From Flavobacterium psychrophilum (GTDB taxonomy: Bacteria > Bacteroidota > Bacteroidia > Flavobacteriales > Flavobacteriaceae), in NCBI GenBank assembly GCA_945872245.1, contig CAMBZB010000022.1, positions 1-37,271 of the forward strand: a DNA stretch of 37,271 nucleotides, given 5' to 3'. The position numbers and the translations under genes are program-made. Shown here piece by piece: positions 15,072 through 24,503 of the stretch. The number at the start of each line of letters is the position of its first letter. The first letter of the stretch is position 1. The notes under the pieces are model-generated. The model ran no database searches, was not told where the DNA came from, and saw nothing but the letters and a program-made list of their open reading frames with translations.

Positions 15072-15112
15072 GTCTCCCTTTACTCTGCCTTTCGGCAGAC
15101 AGGTTTGGAGAG
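15072..15112. repeat. GC-richer hairpin element downstream of rny
   Basis: TCTGCC-TTTC-GGCAGA forms a 6-bp stem (about 15084-15099) enclosed by CTCC (15075-15078) and GGAG (15107-15110). It is clearly GC-richer than the surrounding DNA. It resembles a dispersed extragenic palindrome, but only one copy is in this window. Confidence 0.4.
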
Positions 15113-15127
15113 GGTCTGTAATGGGCT

Positions 15128-16690
15128 TTACTTCGCTATATTTACGGCTCTTGTTTCTCTAATTACGGTAACTTTCACCTGACCAGGATAGGTCATTTCA
15201 GTCTGAATTTTTTGTGAAATTTCAAAAGATAAATTGGCTGCATTATCATCGGAAACTTTTTCACTTTCCACAATTACGCGAAGTTCTCTTCCCGCCTGAA
15301 TAGCATAGGCATTTTTAACACCGCTAAATCCATAAGCCACTTCTTCCAAATCCTTCAAACGTTGTATGTAAGAATCTAAGACCTGTCTTCTGGCACCTGG
15401 TCTGGCACCTGAAATGGCATCACAAACCTGAATAATCGGAGATAATAACGATTTCATTTCAATTTCATCGTGATGCGCTCCAATAGCGTTGCAAACTTCT
15501 TCTTTTTCGCCATATTTCTCAGCCCATTGCATTCCTAACAAAGCGTGCGGCAAATCACTTTCGGCATCAGGTACTTTACCGATATCATGCAACAATCCAG
15601 CTCTTTTGGCTAGTTTTACATTCAAGCCTAATTCAGCCGCCATGATGCCACAAAGCTTGGAGACTTCGCGGGAGTGTTGCAATAAATTTTGTCCGTAAGA
15701 AGAACGGTATTTCATGCGTCCCACTACTTTTATCAATTCCGGATGTAAACCATGAATACCCAAATCAATAACGGTACGTTTACCCACCTCAATAATTTCA
15801 TCGTCGATTTGTTTGGCAGTTTTAGCTACCACCTCTTCGATACGTGCTGGATGGATACGTCCGTCTGTTACTAATTTGTGCAGTGAAAGACGTGCGATTT
15901 CTCTACGAACCGGGTCAAAGCAAGAAAGGATAATAGCTTCCGGCGTGTCATCTACAATGATTTCTACTCCAGTTGCAGCCTCTATCGCTCTAATGTTTCG
16001 GCCTTCTCTACCAATAATTCTACCTTTTACATCATCGGATTCTATGTTGAAGACAGATACACAGTTTTCTACCGCTTCCTCAGTGCCAACACGTTGAATC
16101 GTATTAATAATAATTTTTTTGGCCTCTTGCTGTGCCGTCAATTTAGCTTCCTCGATGGTATCTTGAATTTGGGACATAGCCTGAGTTTTAGCTTCAGCTC
16201 TTAAGCCTTCAATCAATTGGTTTTTTGCCTCCTCGGCCGATAAACCAGAAATGACCTCTAGATGTTGCAATTGACTTTTGTGCATCTTGTCAACTTCCAC
16301 TTGTTTCTTCTCTAAAGTCTCAATTTTGGCAGTGTACTCTGTGTTTTTTGCTTCAAAATCGTCATTTATTTTCTTTGCTTTTGACAGTTCGTTTGAAACT
16401 TGGGATTCTTTATCTCGAATCCTTTTTTCGACCTCTGCCATCTTTTGGTCACGAGACAAAATTACTTGCTCGTGTTCTGACTTCAGTTCGATAAATTTTT
16501 CCTTTGCTTGAAGGATTTTATCTTTTTTGATGTTTTCGGCTTCAAGATTGGCATCTTTCAAAATCGATGCGGCTTCTTTCTTTGCACTTTTAATCAAATT
16601 GGAAATATTGCTTTTTTCTATTGTTTTGGCTATACCAAAACCTCCGGCAAGACCACCAATTCCTGAAATAATTATTGTTAAAATGTCCAT
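15128..16690 (-). CDS. rny: Ribonuclease Y
   Basis: A membrane-anchored endoribonuclease that starts mRNA decay. Layout: N-terminal membrane helix (about 3-22, [16 protein letters not shown]), a long charged coiled coil (about 30-200), a KH domain with [12 protein letters not shown] at 223-234, then an HD hydrolase domain with HD at 368-369 ([19 protein letters not shown]) and GAHHDEIE. The 520-residue length is typical. It lies just downstream of the 6S-like RNA; the ATG follows the U run of that RNA by about 20 bases, so rny must rely on readthrough or a promoter inside the RNA. Confidence 0.97.
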   Translation of the reverse strand: MDILTIIISGIGGLAGGFGIAKTIEKSNISNLIKSAKKEAASILKDANLEAENIKKDKILQAKEKFIELKSEHEQVILSRDQKMAEVEKRIRDKESQVSNELSKAKKINDDFEAKNTEYTAKIETLEKKQVEVDKMHKSQLQHLEVISGLSAEEAKNQLIEGLRAEAKTQAMSQIQDTIEEAKLTAQQEAKKIIINTIQRVGTEEAVENCVSVFNIESDDVKGRIIGREGRNIRAIEAATGVEIIVDDTPEAIILSCFDPVRREIARLSLHKLVTDGRIHPARIEEVVAKTAKQIDDEIIEVGKRTVIDLGIHGLHPELIKVVGRMKYRSSYGQNLLQHSREVSKLCGIMAAELGLNVKLAKRAGLLHDIGKVPDAESDLPHALLGMQWAEKYGEKEEVCNAIGAHHDEIEMKSLLSPIIQVCDAISGARPGARRQVLDSYIQRLKDLEEVAYGFSGVKNAYAIQAGRELRVIVESEKVSDDNAANLSFEISQKIQTEMTYPGQVKVTVIRETRAVNIAK

Positions 16691-16712
16691 AATTTATTAA
16701 AATTTATTATAT

Positions 16713-16878
16713 AAAAAAACCTACATTAGGTTGCTTGAATAAACTCGGATTGACAAGTTTTGAGCTAACTCACTGTTCAAGTTTTCCTGACGGATCGGGA
16801 CGTACTATAGTAGTGATGACTGGCTCATTCTAATTTGTTAGTGTTGAGTTTACCAAATATGAACTAATGTAGGCAGTA
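16713..16878 (-). ncRNA. ssrS: 6S RNA (ssrS-like, 6S-Flavo type)
   Basis: No gene lies between zapA and rny, but the minus strand folds into one long interrupted hairpin. The closing helix is CCTACATTAG/CTAATGTAGG (16864-16873 with 16720-16729, 10 perfect bp). It is followed by TAAACTC/GAGTTTA (16846-16852 with 16740-16746) and a large central bubble of about 18 and 14 nt. Then come TGAGC/GCTCA (16823-16827 with 16761-16765), TCACT/AGTGA (16812-16816 with 16770-16774), and a structured tip. A T7 run follows the closing helix. A long rod with a central bubble mimicking an open promoter is the hallmark of 6S RNA, which binds housekeeping RNA polymerase. In E. coli ssrS is also next to zapA. The exact 5' end is uncertain by several bases. 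Confidence 0.8.
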
Positions 16879-16902
16879 TCTTAGTTGTTGTAAAGAACGT
16901 GT

Positions 16903-17196
16903 TTAATCTTTGAGATATTGATCTAAAGCGGCATTGATTTTTTTAATTCTTTCAATGGTTGCTTCGCCATCTATGGCATTGTCAATTTGTTTTTGTTCGG
17001 ATTGTGAAGCAAATTGCAAGGCACACATTGCCAATACATCCTGCTTGTCACGAACAGCATAATTTTCTTCAAATTGCTTTATCATCACATCAATTTTTTT
17101 CGAAGCGCTTCTGAGCCCTTCCTCCTGAGGTAGTTCTACCGTTAACGGATATACCCTGTCTGCAATTGATATTTTAATTTTAAGCTTTTCGTCCAT
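16903..17196 (-). CDS. zapA: Cell division protein ZapA
   Basis: An FtsZ-ring-associated protein that bundles FtsZ filaments. The N-terminal FtsZ-binding region is KLKIKISIADRVYPLTVELPQEEGLRSASKKIDVMIKQFE, followed by the typical helix YAVRDKQDVLAMCALQFASQSEQK and a C-terminal coiled coil. At 97 residues it matches the family. Its partner candidate, a coiled-coil protein, ends 8 bases upstream, and the 6S-like RNA follows about 25 bases downstream. Confidence 0.93.
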   Translation of the reverse strand: MDEKLKIKISIADRVYPLTVELPQEEGLRSASKKIDVMIKQFEENYAVRDKQDVLAMCALQFASQSEQKQIDNAIDGEATIERIKKINAALDQYLKD

Positions 17197-17204
17197 ATCT
17201 TTTA

Positions 17205-17495
17205 CTAATCTGATAGCTGTGCTATGCAGTAATCAATTTCACGAATTAATGAATTTATTTTAAGCTTCGTTTCTCTTTTATTATCCTCACTGCCCAATAA
17301 TCCGTTGGCAATTTTAAGTGTTTCATACTGCGATTTTAAGGCATCAATCTTATCAGACTGACTTTGTATGGTTTGTGCTGCATTGCTTAATTCGATTTTC
17401 AAATCTTGATTATTTTTCTCTAAACTATTTATCTTTGTAAAAAGTTTCGCAATCTTATTTTCAAGAGTATCTATAATTTCTGCAATTACACTCAT
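17205..17495 (-). CDS. Small coiled-coil protein upstream of zapA (96 aa)
   Basis: Not assignable to a named family with confidence. Residues 5-70 show a near-continuous heptad pattern (IIDTLENKIAKLFTKINSLEKNNQDLKIEL, then QSDKIDALKSQYETLK), followed by a short linker and a final amphipathic helix. It has no signal peptide or membrane segment. Size, helical content and position (first gene, 8 bases before zapA) recall ZapB, the small coiled-coil ZapA partner of Enterobacteria, but this is inference from context. It has a perfect promoter at 17524-17553 that probably also serves zapA and the 6S-like RNA. Confidence 0.75.
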   Translation of the reverse strand: MSVIAEIIDTLENKIAKLFTKINSLEKNNQDLKIELSNAAQTIQSQSDKIDALKSQYETLKIANGLLGSEDNKRETKLKINSLIREIDYCIAQLSD

Positions 17496-17523
17496 AATTT
17501 GTCCTACGTATTACTTAATCTTA

Positions 17524-17553
17524 CAAAGTTAGTATTCCTTTTTAGTATTACAA
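17524..17553 (-). promoter_or_regulatory. Promoter of the coiled-coil / zapA operon
   Basis: On the minus strand, TTG (17551-17553), 19 nt, TAACTTTG (17524-17531): exact consensus. The start codon at 17495 follows after a leader of about 20 nt. Confidence 0.82.
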
Positions 17554-17654
17554 TATTTTATTTGTTTTTTTATATTAAAAAATGTAACTTATTAGCATGC
17601 AGCGCCTTGTATTTTTATGTTTTTTATTAATCACTTTTTTTTATCTTAGCAAAA

Positions 17655-19361
17655 ATGTATTCAATGAGATTTTACTTATTTATCCTATTATTTTACGGTT
17701 CCCTTTTTGCACAAACAGATTATCCAAAAGACTATTTTAGGTCTCCGTTGGATATTCCCATGCAATTGTCTGGGAATTTTGGTGAGTTGAGGACAAATCA
17801 TTTTCATGCAGGGTTTGATTTAAAAACATTGCAAAAGGAAGGATTAAACGTTTATGCCGTAGCCGATGGCTATGTGTCTAGAATCAAGATTTCTACTTTC
17901 GGGAATGGCAAGGCTATCTACATTACTCATTCTAATGGCTATACTTCCGTTTATGGACATTTGCAAAGAGCTGTTGGCCCTATTGAAGATTTCATAAAAA
18001 AAACGCATTATAAAGAACGCTCTTTTGAAATAGAAATGTATCTAAAACCAGGACAACTAGTAGTCAAGAAGGGAGAAATTATTGCGCTTTCAGGTAATTC
18101 GGGTGCTTCCGAAGGACCGCATTTGCATTTTGAATTTCGGGACAACCGTACTGAAAATATTATAAATCCAATGTTTTTTGGATTTGATAAAATGTTGAAG
18201 GATACTAAAAAACCGATACTTTCCAGCATATATGTGTACCCTTTAAATGAAGCAACTACCGTTAATCAATCAAAGCGTCCTTTGTTGCTCAATCTGATGT
18301 TGCAAAAAGACGGAACCTATTTGTCGGATAAAGTGATTACTAACGGAAAAATAGGATTTGGTATCAACACTTCCGATTATGACGATGTTTCCTATAACAA
18401 AAACGGCGTGTATAAAGTGCAGGCTTATTATAATGGATTAGCAAACTTTGGCTATCAGTTTGATACGTATTCTTTTGACGAAATGCGATATGTAAATGCT
18501 TTTATAGATTATTCAAGATACAAAAAAACGCAGCAGAGAATTCAAAAACTATTTATGAAAACCCCTTATAAGCTGAGTGTAATTAAAACGGATGAAACCA
18601 AAGGTGTTATTTCAGTAGTTCCTAATTTGACGGCTCTTTATCGCATTGAAGTTTCGGATTTTTTTTGGAATACGACTACTGTTTCCATACCATTAAAATA
18701 TGATGTACAGCCCTCAATTATTAGTCAGGAACCAATCATTTCCAAATATTTGGTTAAGGCAAACAAGGACTTTAATTTCGCCAAGGAAAACATCTCGGTT
18801 TTCTTTCCTGCTGGAACTTTTTATGAGGATTTTTATTTGAATTTTGATGTGAAAAATGATACTTTATTTCTTCATGATGACACCGTTCCTGCTCACTCCA
18901 ATTTTACCATTTCAATTGAGGATAAAAAACATACTGAGGCCCAAAGAGAAAAATTGTTTATTGGTTTGATTGAAAGAATAAAAACAAGTTATGTACCATC
19001 TTTTCAAAAGGATGCTGTTTTTACTGCCAAGGTAAAAACTTTAGGAAAGTATGTCTTGGTACTGGATACAATAGCACCAAAAATCAATATTGCAAAGCCT
19101 ATTGAAGGAAAATGGTTAACCGACAAAAAGACTCTTCAATTGACCATTAGCGACAGTCTATCAGGTATAAAATCCTATAATGGCTATCTGAACGGAAACT
19201 GGATATTATTTGATTATGACAACAAAACCAAAAAAATCACCCATGATTTTAGCGATGGCATTGTCGCCGAAGGGGCCAACGAATTAAAACTGGTTGTTAT
19301 TGATAATGTTGGAAATTCTACTACCTTTGAAACTCATTTTTTTAGAAGTCAAAAAAAATAA
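17655..19361 (+). CDS. M23 (LytM-type) metallopeptidase, secreted (568 aa)
   Basis: A predicted periplasmic or surface peptidoglycan endopeptidase or LytM scaffold. The signal peptide is MYSMRFYLFILLFYGSLFA, cut before QTDYP. The LytM domain is at about 35-170, with HAGFD (H51, D55), VYGHL (H102) and GPHLHFEF (H156, H158), so all zinc and catalytic residues are present and activity is likely. Residues 170-568 form a long beta-rich region that may include an Ig-like domain near the end (APKINIAKPIEGKWLTDKKTLQLTISDSLSGI). It lies 12 bases before a TonB-dependent receptor gene and is probably co-transcribed with it. An alternative ATG is four codons in. Confidence 0.9.
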   Translation: MYSMRFYLFILLFYGSLFAQTDYPKDYFRSPLDIPMQLSGNFGELRTNHFHAGFDLKTLQKEGLNVYAVADGYVSRIKISTFGNGKAIYITHSNGYTSVYGHLQRAVGPIEDFIKKTHYKERSFEIEMYLKPGQLVVKKGEIIALSGNSGASEGPHLHFEFRDNRTENIINPMFFGFDKMLKDTKKPILSSIYVYPLNEATTVNQSKRPLLLNLMLQKDGTYLSDKVITNGKIGFGINTSDYDDVSYNKNGVYKVQAYYNGLANFGYQFDTYSFDEMRYVNAFIDYSRYKKTQQRIQKLFMKTPYKLSVIKTDETKGVISVVPNLTALYRIEVSDFFWNTTTVSIPLKYDVQPSIISQEPIISKYLVKANKDFNFAKENISVFFPAGTFYEDFYLNFDVKNDTLFLHDDTVPAHSNFTISIEDKKHTEAQREKLFIGLIERIKTSYVPSFQKDAVFTAKVKTLGKYVLVLDTIAPKINIAKPIEGKWLTDKKTLQLTISDSLSGIKSYNGYLNGNWILFDYDNKTKKITHDFSDGIVAEGANELKLVVIDNVGNSTTFETHFFRSQKK

Positions 19362-19373
19362 AAACCAATTTTC

Positions 19374-21836
19374 TTGAGCATAAATAAAATAATACTAGTT
19401 TTCTTTATTTTCTCCGTAAACAGTCTGATTTTCGCCCAGTCGGCTACAGTAAAAGGAGTAATTCTCGATAAAAAGAACCAAGCCGTTGAAAATGTAAATG
19501 TCTCCTGCCAGGGTGTTGGAGTTCAATCCAATGCCAATGGTTTTTATAGCTTATCTGTTCCTGCAAATAGAAAAGTTGGAGTTGTCTTTTCGCATATCTC
19601 CTTAAAAAGAGCAACCGTAACCCTTACTTTAAAGTCAAATGAGGAATATGAGTTCAACTTGGTTATGAGTGATCAAGAGGAACAAATGGGAGAAATTGTG
19701 ATTCAGGGAAACAACAAAAAAAGGATTCAGGGAATTACAAGTATAGAGCCGGAAATCATTCGAAGAATTCCTGGGGCAAACGCTGGGGTGGAAAACATTT
19801 TAAAATCCTTGCCTGGGGTAAATTCGAATAACGAATTGAGTACACAATATGCTGTACGGGGTGGTAACTATGATGAAAATTTAGTTTATGTTAATGAAAT
19901 TGAAGTCTATCGTCCTTTTTTAATCCGCTCTGGACAACAAGAAGGGCTAAGTTTTACCAATACGGACTTGGTTCAAAACATTGATTTTTCGGCGGGAGGT
20001 TTTCAGGCAAAATTTGGAGATAAATTATCCTCAGTATTGGATATTACCTATAGAAAACCGACAAAATTTGGAGCAACTCTTGAAGCGAGTTTTTTGGGTG
20101 GAAGCTTAGCTGTTGATGCGGTTTCCAAAAACAAAAAATGGTCGGCAATTACTGGAGTTAGGTATCGAAACAATAGTCTTTTGGTGAAAAGCCAAGAAAC
20201 AGAAACGAATTATACGCCCACATTTGCCGATGTTCAAACGAATGTAAATTATAATGCCTCTGCCAAATGGCAATGGAGTTTTCTGGGTAATATCTCCCAA
20301 AATAAATACCAATACCAGCCCTTAACGCGTCAAACTAACTTCGGCACTATTGATAATCCAATGGCTTTATTAATTTATTATGAAGGCCAGGAAAAGGACA
20401 AATACAACACTTATTTTGGAGCGGTAAAATCTACTTTTGTTGCATCAGAAAAATCTACTTATAAGATTATCGCTTCGGCTTACCACACTCAAGAGCAAGA
20501 ATATTTTGATATTTTGGCTCAATATCGTTTGGGCGAAGTGGATGCCAATATTGGTTCTGAGACTTTTGGTGATGTGGCATTTTCAAAAGGAATTGGTGGC
20601 CAACTCAATCATGCCCGAAATGATTTGGATGCACTAATTGTCAATACGGAACTAAAAGGATTGCATAATTGGAAAAAAAATCAGTTGGAGTGGGGGATAA
20701 AATATACTAGAGAATCCATACGTGATAGAGTGGTGGAATGGGAAGTGATTGATTCGGCAGGTTTTTCGATAAATCCTCCCAAATTTTTGCCTAAAAATGA
20801 CCAGCCTTATTCTTCTTATATAGGGCCTTTGGTTCCCTACCAAAATGTCAGAGCTACAAATTATGTTACTATCAATCGGTTTTCAGGTTATGCACAATGG
20901 AACCGAAAAGGGAATATTGGTACAAACGAAGTTTGGTTCAATGCGGGATTTAGAATGCACCAATGGCAAGTTGAAACCTATACTACAACGGGCGACAGTC
21001 AAATTACATTTAGTCCAAGAGCGCAATTTACTCTAAAGCCCAATTGGGAAAAAGATATGTTCTTTAGATTATCGGGAGGATTGTACCATCAGCCGCCGTT
21101 TTATAGGGAGTTGAGAGATGCAGATGGGGCAGTGCAAACCAATGTCAAAGCGCAGCAAGCAATTCATATTGTTTTGAGTAATGATTATAATTTCAAAATG
21201 TGGAATCGTCCTTTCAAAATGGTGTCTGAACTGTATTATAAATCGCTTACGGACGTTAATCCTTATACTTTAGACAATGTTCGAATACGTTATGCCGCCG
21301 CTAATAATGCCAAGGGGTATGCACAAGGATTTGATTTTCGAATGAATGGTGAATTTGTTCCCGGAACTGAATCATGGATTAGTTTTGGATACCTAAAAAC
21401 GGAAGAAAATAGTGATAACAAAGGCTATATTTCCAGGCCAACAGACCAAAGATTGAAATTTGGACTTTTGTTTCAAGATTACATGCCTAAAATCCCAACA
21501 GTGAAATTGTATTTGAATTTGGTATATAATACCGGTTTGCCTGGTGGTTCGCCTTCCTACGCCGATCCTTATTTGTACCAAAATAGATTGAGAGATTACC
21601 GCCGGGCTGATATAGGGTTTTCTAAAGTAATAATCGATGGCAAAAATACTTCAACAAAAAGATGGTTGAAAAATGTCAAGGAACTGGCCTTGGGATTAGA
21701 AATCTTCAATCTTTTTAACAATCAAAATGCGATTACCAATACTTGGGTTCGGGATGTATATTCCAAAAATCAATACGCCATTCCAAATTATATGACGAAT
21801 AGAGTTTTTAGTGTCAAGTTGAATGCGCGGTTATAA
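19374..21836 (+). CDS. TonB-dependent receptor with carboxypeptidase-regulatory-like domain (820 aa)
   Basis: An outer-membrane gated transporter. Signal peptide about 1-21 (IILVFFIFSVNSLIFAQ), then a CarboxypepD-reg-like domain at about 24-105 (ATVKGVILDKKNQAVENVNV) and the plug from about 125 (PGANAGVENILKSLPGVN, YAVRGGNYDENLVYVNEIEVYRPF). A 22-strand type barrel reaches the C-terminal VFSVKLNARL. At 820 residues it is shorter than SusC proteins, and there is no SusD beside it, so it is not a standard polysaccharide locus. The start codon must be TTG at 19374: the frame is closed by a TAA at 19359-19361 and no ATG or GTG lies between that stop and the signal peptide. The substrate is unknown. 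Confidence 0.9.
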   Translation: MSINKIILVFFIFSVNSLIFAQSATVKGVILDKKNQAVENVNVSCQGVGVQSNANGFYSLSVPANRKVGVVFSHISLKRATVTLTLKSNEEYEFNLVMSDQEEQMGEIVIQGNNKKRIQGITSIEPEIIRRIPGANAGVENILKSLPGVNSNNELSTQYAVRGGNYDENLVYVNEIEVYRPFLIRSGQQEGLSFTNTDLVQNIDFSAGGFQAKFGDKLSSVLDITYRKPTKFGATLEASFLGGSLAVDAVSKNKKWSAITGVRYRNNSLLVKSQETETNYTPTFADVQTNVNYNASAKWQWSFLGNISQNKYQYQPLTRQTNFGTIDNPMALLIYYEGQEKDKYNTYFGAVKSTFVASEKSTYKIIASAYHTQEQEYFDILAQYRLGEVDANIGSETFGDVAFSKGIGGQLNHARNDLDALIVNTELKGLHNWKKNQLEWGIKYTRESIRDRVVEWEVIDSAGFSINPPKFLPKNDQPYSSYIGPLVPYQNVRATNYVTINRFSGYAQWNRKGNIGTNEVWFNAGFRMHQWQVETYTTTGDSQITFSPRAQFTLKPNWEKDMFFRLSGGLYHQPPFYRELRDADGAVQTNVKAQQAIHIVLSNDYNFKMWNRPFKMVSELYYKSLTDVNPYTLDNVRIRYAAANNAKGYAQGFDFRMNGEFVPGTESWISFGYLKTEENSDNKGYISRPTDQRLKFGLLFQDYMPKIPTVKLYLNLVYNTGLPGGSPSYADPYLYQNRLRDYRRADIGFSKVIIDGKNTSTKRWLKNVKELALGLEIFNLFNNQNAITNTWVRDVYSKNQYAIPNYMTNRVFSVKLNARL

Positions 21837-21838
21837 TC

Positions 21839-22540
21839 CTATATCAAAATATCACTTTCCAAATCCGATTTTTCTATCGTAAAATCAAATCCTAATTTCG
21901 AAACTAATTCGATAACCAGATTTTTGTACCAGTTTTCTGATTTTGGGTGAATGTAGATTTTTTCAATCAGTTGATTGATATCCACGTCAATTTTCATTCC
22001 GTCATTGATTTTAATATTATTGGAGGAAATATCAGAAATGATGCGTACTTCACGCTCATACTGAAAACTTTTTCGTTTGAACAAAAAAGGGAAAAACATA
22101 TCGTCAAACGGAATATATTCTTTTTTGTAGTCAATGTAATTTACTTCGCCAATGTATTGCTCATAATTTTTTTCGGCAATAACAGCCTTTTGTAACCTCC
22201 CAATTGTAGATTGAATGGCTAAACCTTCGCTGTTTTGGGTGAAAATTTGCCACATGGCAAAGGATTCATATTCGTTGATGTGCCAACTACTAATGACTAC
22301 TTTTTCGCGATGCGTTTTGTAATAATTCAGGAATTCAGGGTTGTTGATTGATAATTTTTTGATTTCCTCAAATGTTGGCTCACTAAAAGTACCTTCGTAT
22401 TGGTCTTCAAATTTATCTGAACGCGACATAAACAGCTTTTTCGAAAGTAGCAAATCAAGGAATTTTGACAAGTCCAAGTATTTCCAAACAATTGTATCTG
22501 GATCTTCTGGAAGAGTAATGTTTTTGGTATTGAGATACAT
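21839..22540 (-). CDS. DUF2971 family protein (233 aa)
   Basis: Resembles the DUF2971 family: WKYLDLSKFLDLLLSKKLFMSRSDKFEDQYEGTF near the N-terminus, ISSWHINEYESFAMWQIFTQNSEGLAIQSTIGRL in the middle, and a KRKSFQYEREVRII segment. These three blocks are the family's conserved ones. Members are often found in variable regions and have no established biochemical role. It is cytoplasmic. The gene ends 2 bases from the stop codon of the convergent TonB receptor gene, with no terminator visible between them. It follows the ABC exporter gene by 81 bases and may be the last gene of that transcript. Confidence 0.82.
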   Translation of the reverse strand: MYLNTKNITLPEDPDTIVWKYLDLSKFLDLLLSKKLFMSRSDKFEDQYEGTFSEPTFEEIKKLSINNPEFLNYYKTHREKVVISSWHINEYESFAMWQIFTQNSEGLAIQSTIGRLQKAVIAEKNYEQYIGEVNYIDYKKEYIPFDDMFFPFLFKRKSFQYEREVRIISDISSNNIKINDGMKIDVDINQLIEKIYIHPKSENWYKNLVIELVSKLGFDFTIEKSDLESDILI

Positions 22541-22621
22541 AATTAAGTTTATGAATTGATAGGATTAAAAGTTTAGTTTGAGCAATTCTAGGCTAAAATC
22601 CTAAACTTATAACCTTCTAAA

Positions 22622-24448
22622 CTATTCAAACGACTGCATCGTTACTAATTTGTTATACGTTCCATTCATTGAAATCAGTTCATCGTGGGTTCCTTGTTCC
22701 ACAATTTCTCCTTTTTGCATAACCACAATGTTGTCTGCTTTTTGAATAGTCGAAAGGCGATGCGCAATCACGATTGAAGTTCTGTTTTGCATCATGTTTT
22801 CCAATGCCACTTGCACAAATTTTTCGCTTTCAGTGTCCAATGCAGATGTGGCTTCGTCCAAAATCATTATCGGTGGGTTCTTTAAAACCGCACGGGCAAT
22901 GGATAATCGTTGTTTTTGACCACCTGAAAGTTTGTTTCCGCTGTCGCCAATGTTGGTGTAAATGCCAAGCGGCAAATCTTGGACAAATTCATAAGCATTG
23001 GCAATTTTCAAGGCTTCGATAATTTCGTCATCGGTCGCGTCTAGTTTACCGAGCGAAATATTGGCTTTTATGGTGTCATTAAATAAAATGCTGTCTTGTG
23101 TCACTAATCCCATCAAACCGCGAAGCGATTGCAAGTTGATGTCTTTAATATTAATAGTGTCAATAGCAATTGTCCCTTCATTCACGTCATAAAAGCGAGT
23201 TAACAAATTGGCAATCGTGCTTTTTCCACTTCCGGATTGACCGACGAGGGCCACGGTTTGTCCTTTTTTCACCTCGAGAGAAAAGTCCTTTAAAACAGCG
23301 TCGTCTTCGTATTTAAAATTAATGTTTTTTATCGTTATTTTCGATTCAAATGTTTCTTTTTTCAATGCGTCTTTCTTGCTTTTTATGGTATTTTCCTGTT
23401 CGAGAATTTCCAAAACGCGTTCCGCTGCGGCATTTCCTCTTTTGATGGCATACGATGCTTTCGAAATGGATTTTGCCGGGGTAAGGATGTTATAAGCCAA
23501 TCCCATATAAGCTATAAAAGAAGCACCGTTCAGAGTTTTTTGTATCAAAACCATGTGTCCGCCATACCAAAGCAAAATGGCGATAACCATAATCCCCATG
23601 AATTCGCTTGCCGGTGAAGCCAAATTTTGTCTGTTACCGATGCTATTGGATAAAACGAAAAATCGTTGAGTTGATTCTTGAAAAATCCGGTTGAAATATT
23701 TTTCGGAATTATAGCCTTTAACTACTTTTAGTCCGCCAAGAGTTTCTTCGATAGTCGATAAAAAGATACCTTGTTCCTGCTGCGCTCGTGTTGATTTCTT
23801 TTTTAATTGTTTCCCAATAATTGAAATAACATAACCTGAAAGTGGAATAAAAACAAACACAAAAAGAGTCAATTTCACGCTAATAGTTAGCATTGCAATT
23901 ATGGTAAATATAATGGTTAACGGCTCTTTTACAATGAGTTCCAATATCGAAAGAAAAGAAGTTTGTACTTCATTGACATCGGCAGAAATTCTGGCAATGG
24001 TATCTCCTTTTCTTTTTTCGGAAAAGAAGGAAAGTGGTAAATCGAGGGTTTTTTTGTACATCGCATTACGCATGTCTCTTAAAACCCCATTTCTTAGAAA
24101 AGTAATAAAAAATAGGGCTAAATAATCACTCAAATTTTTCAATAGAAAAATCGAAATGATTACGAAAACCATTATCGATAGGGTGTAACCAACGCCAAAA
24201 GTATCGGTGGTATTGGTGATATAATAGCTCAAATACTCCTCTGCATATTTTTTAAATTCCCACATTCCTTTAAAGATTGGGATTGTTGTATTTCTTTTGG
24301 TTTGGTCAAACAACACCTGCATCATTGGAATTAATGACATAAAAGAAAGCGTGCTAAAAAGCGCATACAACACATTAAAAAAGATGTTGCAGTAAGCATA
24401 TTTTTTATAAGGAATTATAAAAGGAAATATTTTCTTGAAATTATTCAT
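22622..24448 (-). CDS. MsbA-like ABC exporter, TMD-NBD fusion (608 aa)
   Basis: A half-size type IV ABC exporter that works as a homodimer in the inner membrane. Six membrane helices lie within residues 20-330. The nucleotide-binding domain starts at about 370: Walker A GQSGSGKST at 403-411, Q-loop at TQDS, signature LSGGQ at 507-511, Walker B and D-loop ILDEATSALD at about 529-538, and switch His in IVIAHRLST. All ATPase residues are intact. Homology and the neighbouring sugar genes suggest lipid or glycolipid export, but multidrug export cannot be excluded. It lies 55 bases after the phosphoglucomutase gene. Confidence 0.93.
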   Translation of the reverse strand: MNNFKKIFPFIIPYKKYAYCNIFFNVLYALFSTLSFMSLIPMMQVLFDQTKRNTTIPIFKGMWEFKKYAEEYLSYYITNTTDTFGVGYTLSIMVFVIISIFLLKNLSDYLALFFITFLRNGVLRDMRNAMYKKTLDLPLSFFSEKRKGDTIARISADVNEVQTSFLSILELIVKEPLTIIFTIIAMLTISVKLTLFVFVFIPLSGYVISIIGKQLKKKSTRAQQEQGIFLSTIEETLGGLKVVKGYNSEKYFNRIFQESTQRFFVLSNSIGNRQNLASPASEFMGIMVIAILLWYGGHMVLIQKTLNGASFIAYMGLAYNILTPAKSISKASYAIKRGNAAAERVLEILEQENTIKSKKDALKKETFESKITIKNINFKYEDDAVLKDFSLEVKKGQTVALVGQSGSGKSTIANLLTRFYDVNEGTIAIDTINIKDINLQSLRGLMGLVTQDSILFNDTIKANISLGKLDATDDEIIEALKIANAYEFVQDLPLGIYTNIGDSGNKLSGGQKQRLSIARAVLKNPPIMILDEATSALDTESEKFVQVALENMMQNRTSIVIAHRLSTIQKADNIVVMQKGEIVEQGTHDELISMNGTYNKLVTMQSFE

Positions 24449-24503
24449 TTATTTTCGATTATACCGGGCAGGTTTTAAAACTGTCCAATATAGATTAATT
24501 GGT

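Noticed and set aside
21839..22540. DUF2971 gene as part of a defence island
   Set aside because: Members occur in variable regions, but here both neighbours are housekeeping or envelope genes and no nuclease, methylase or toxin partner is present.
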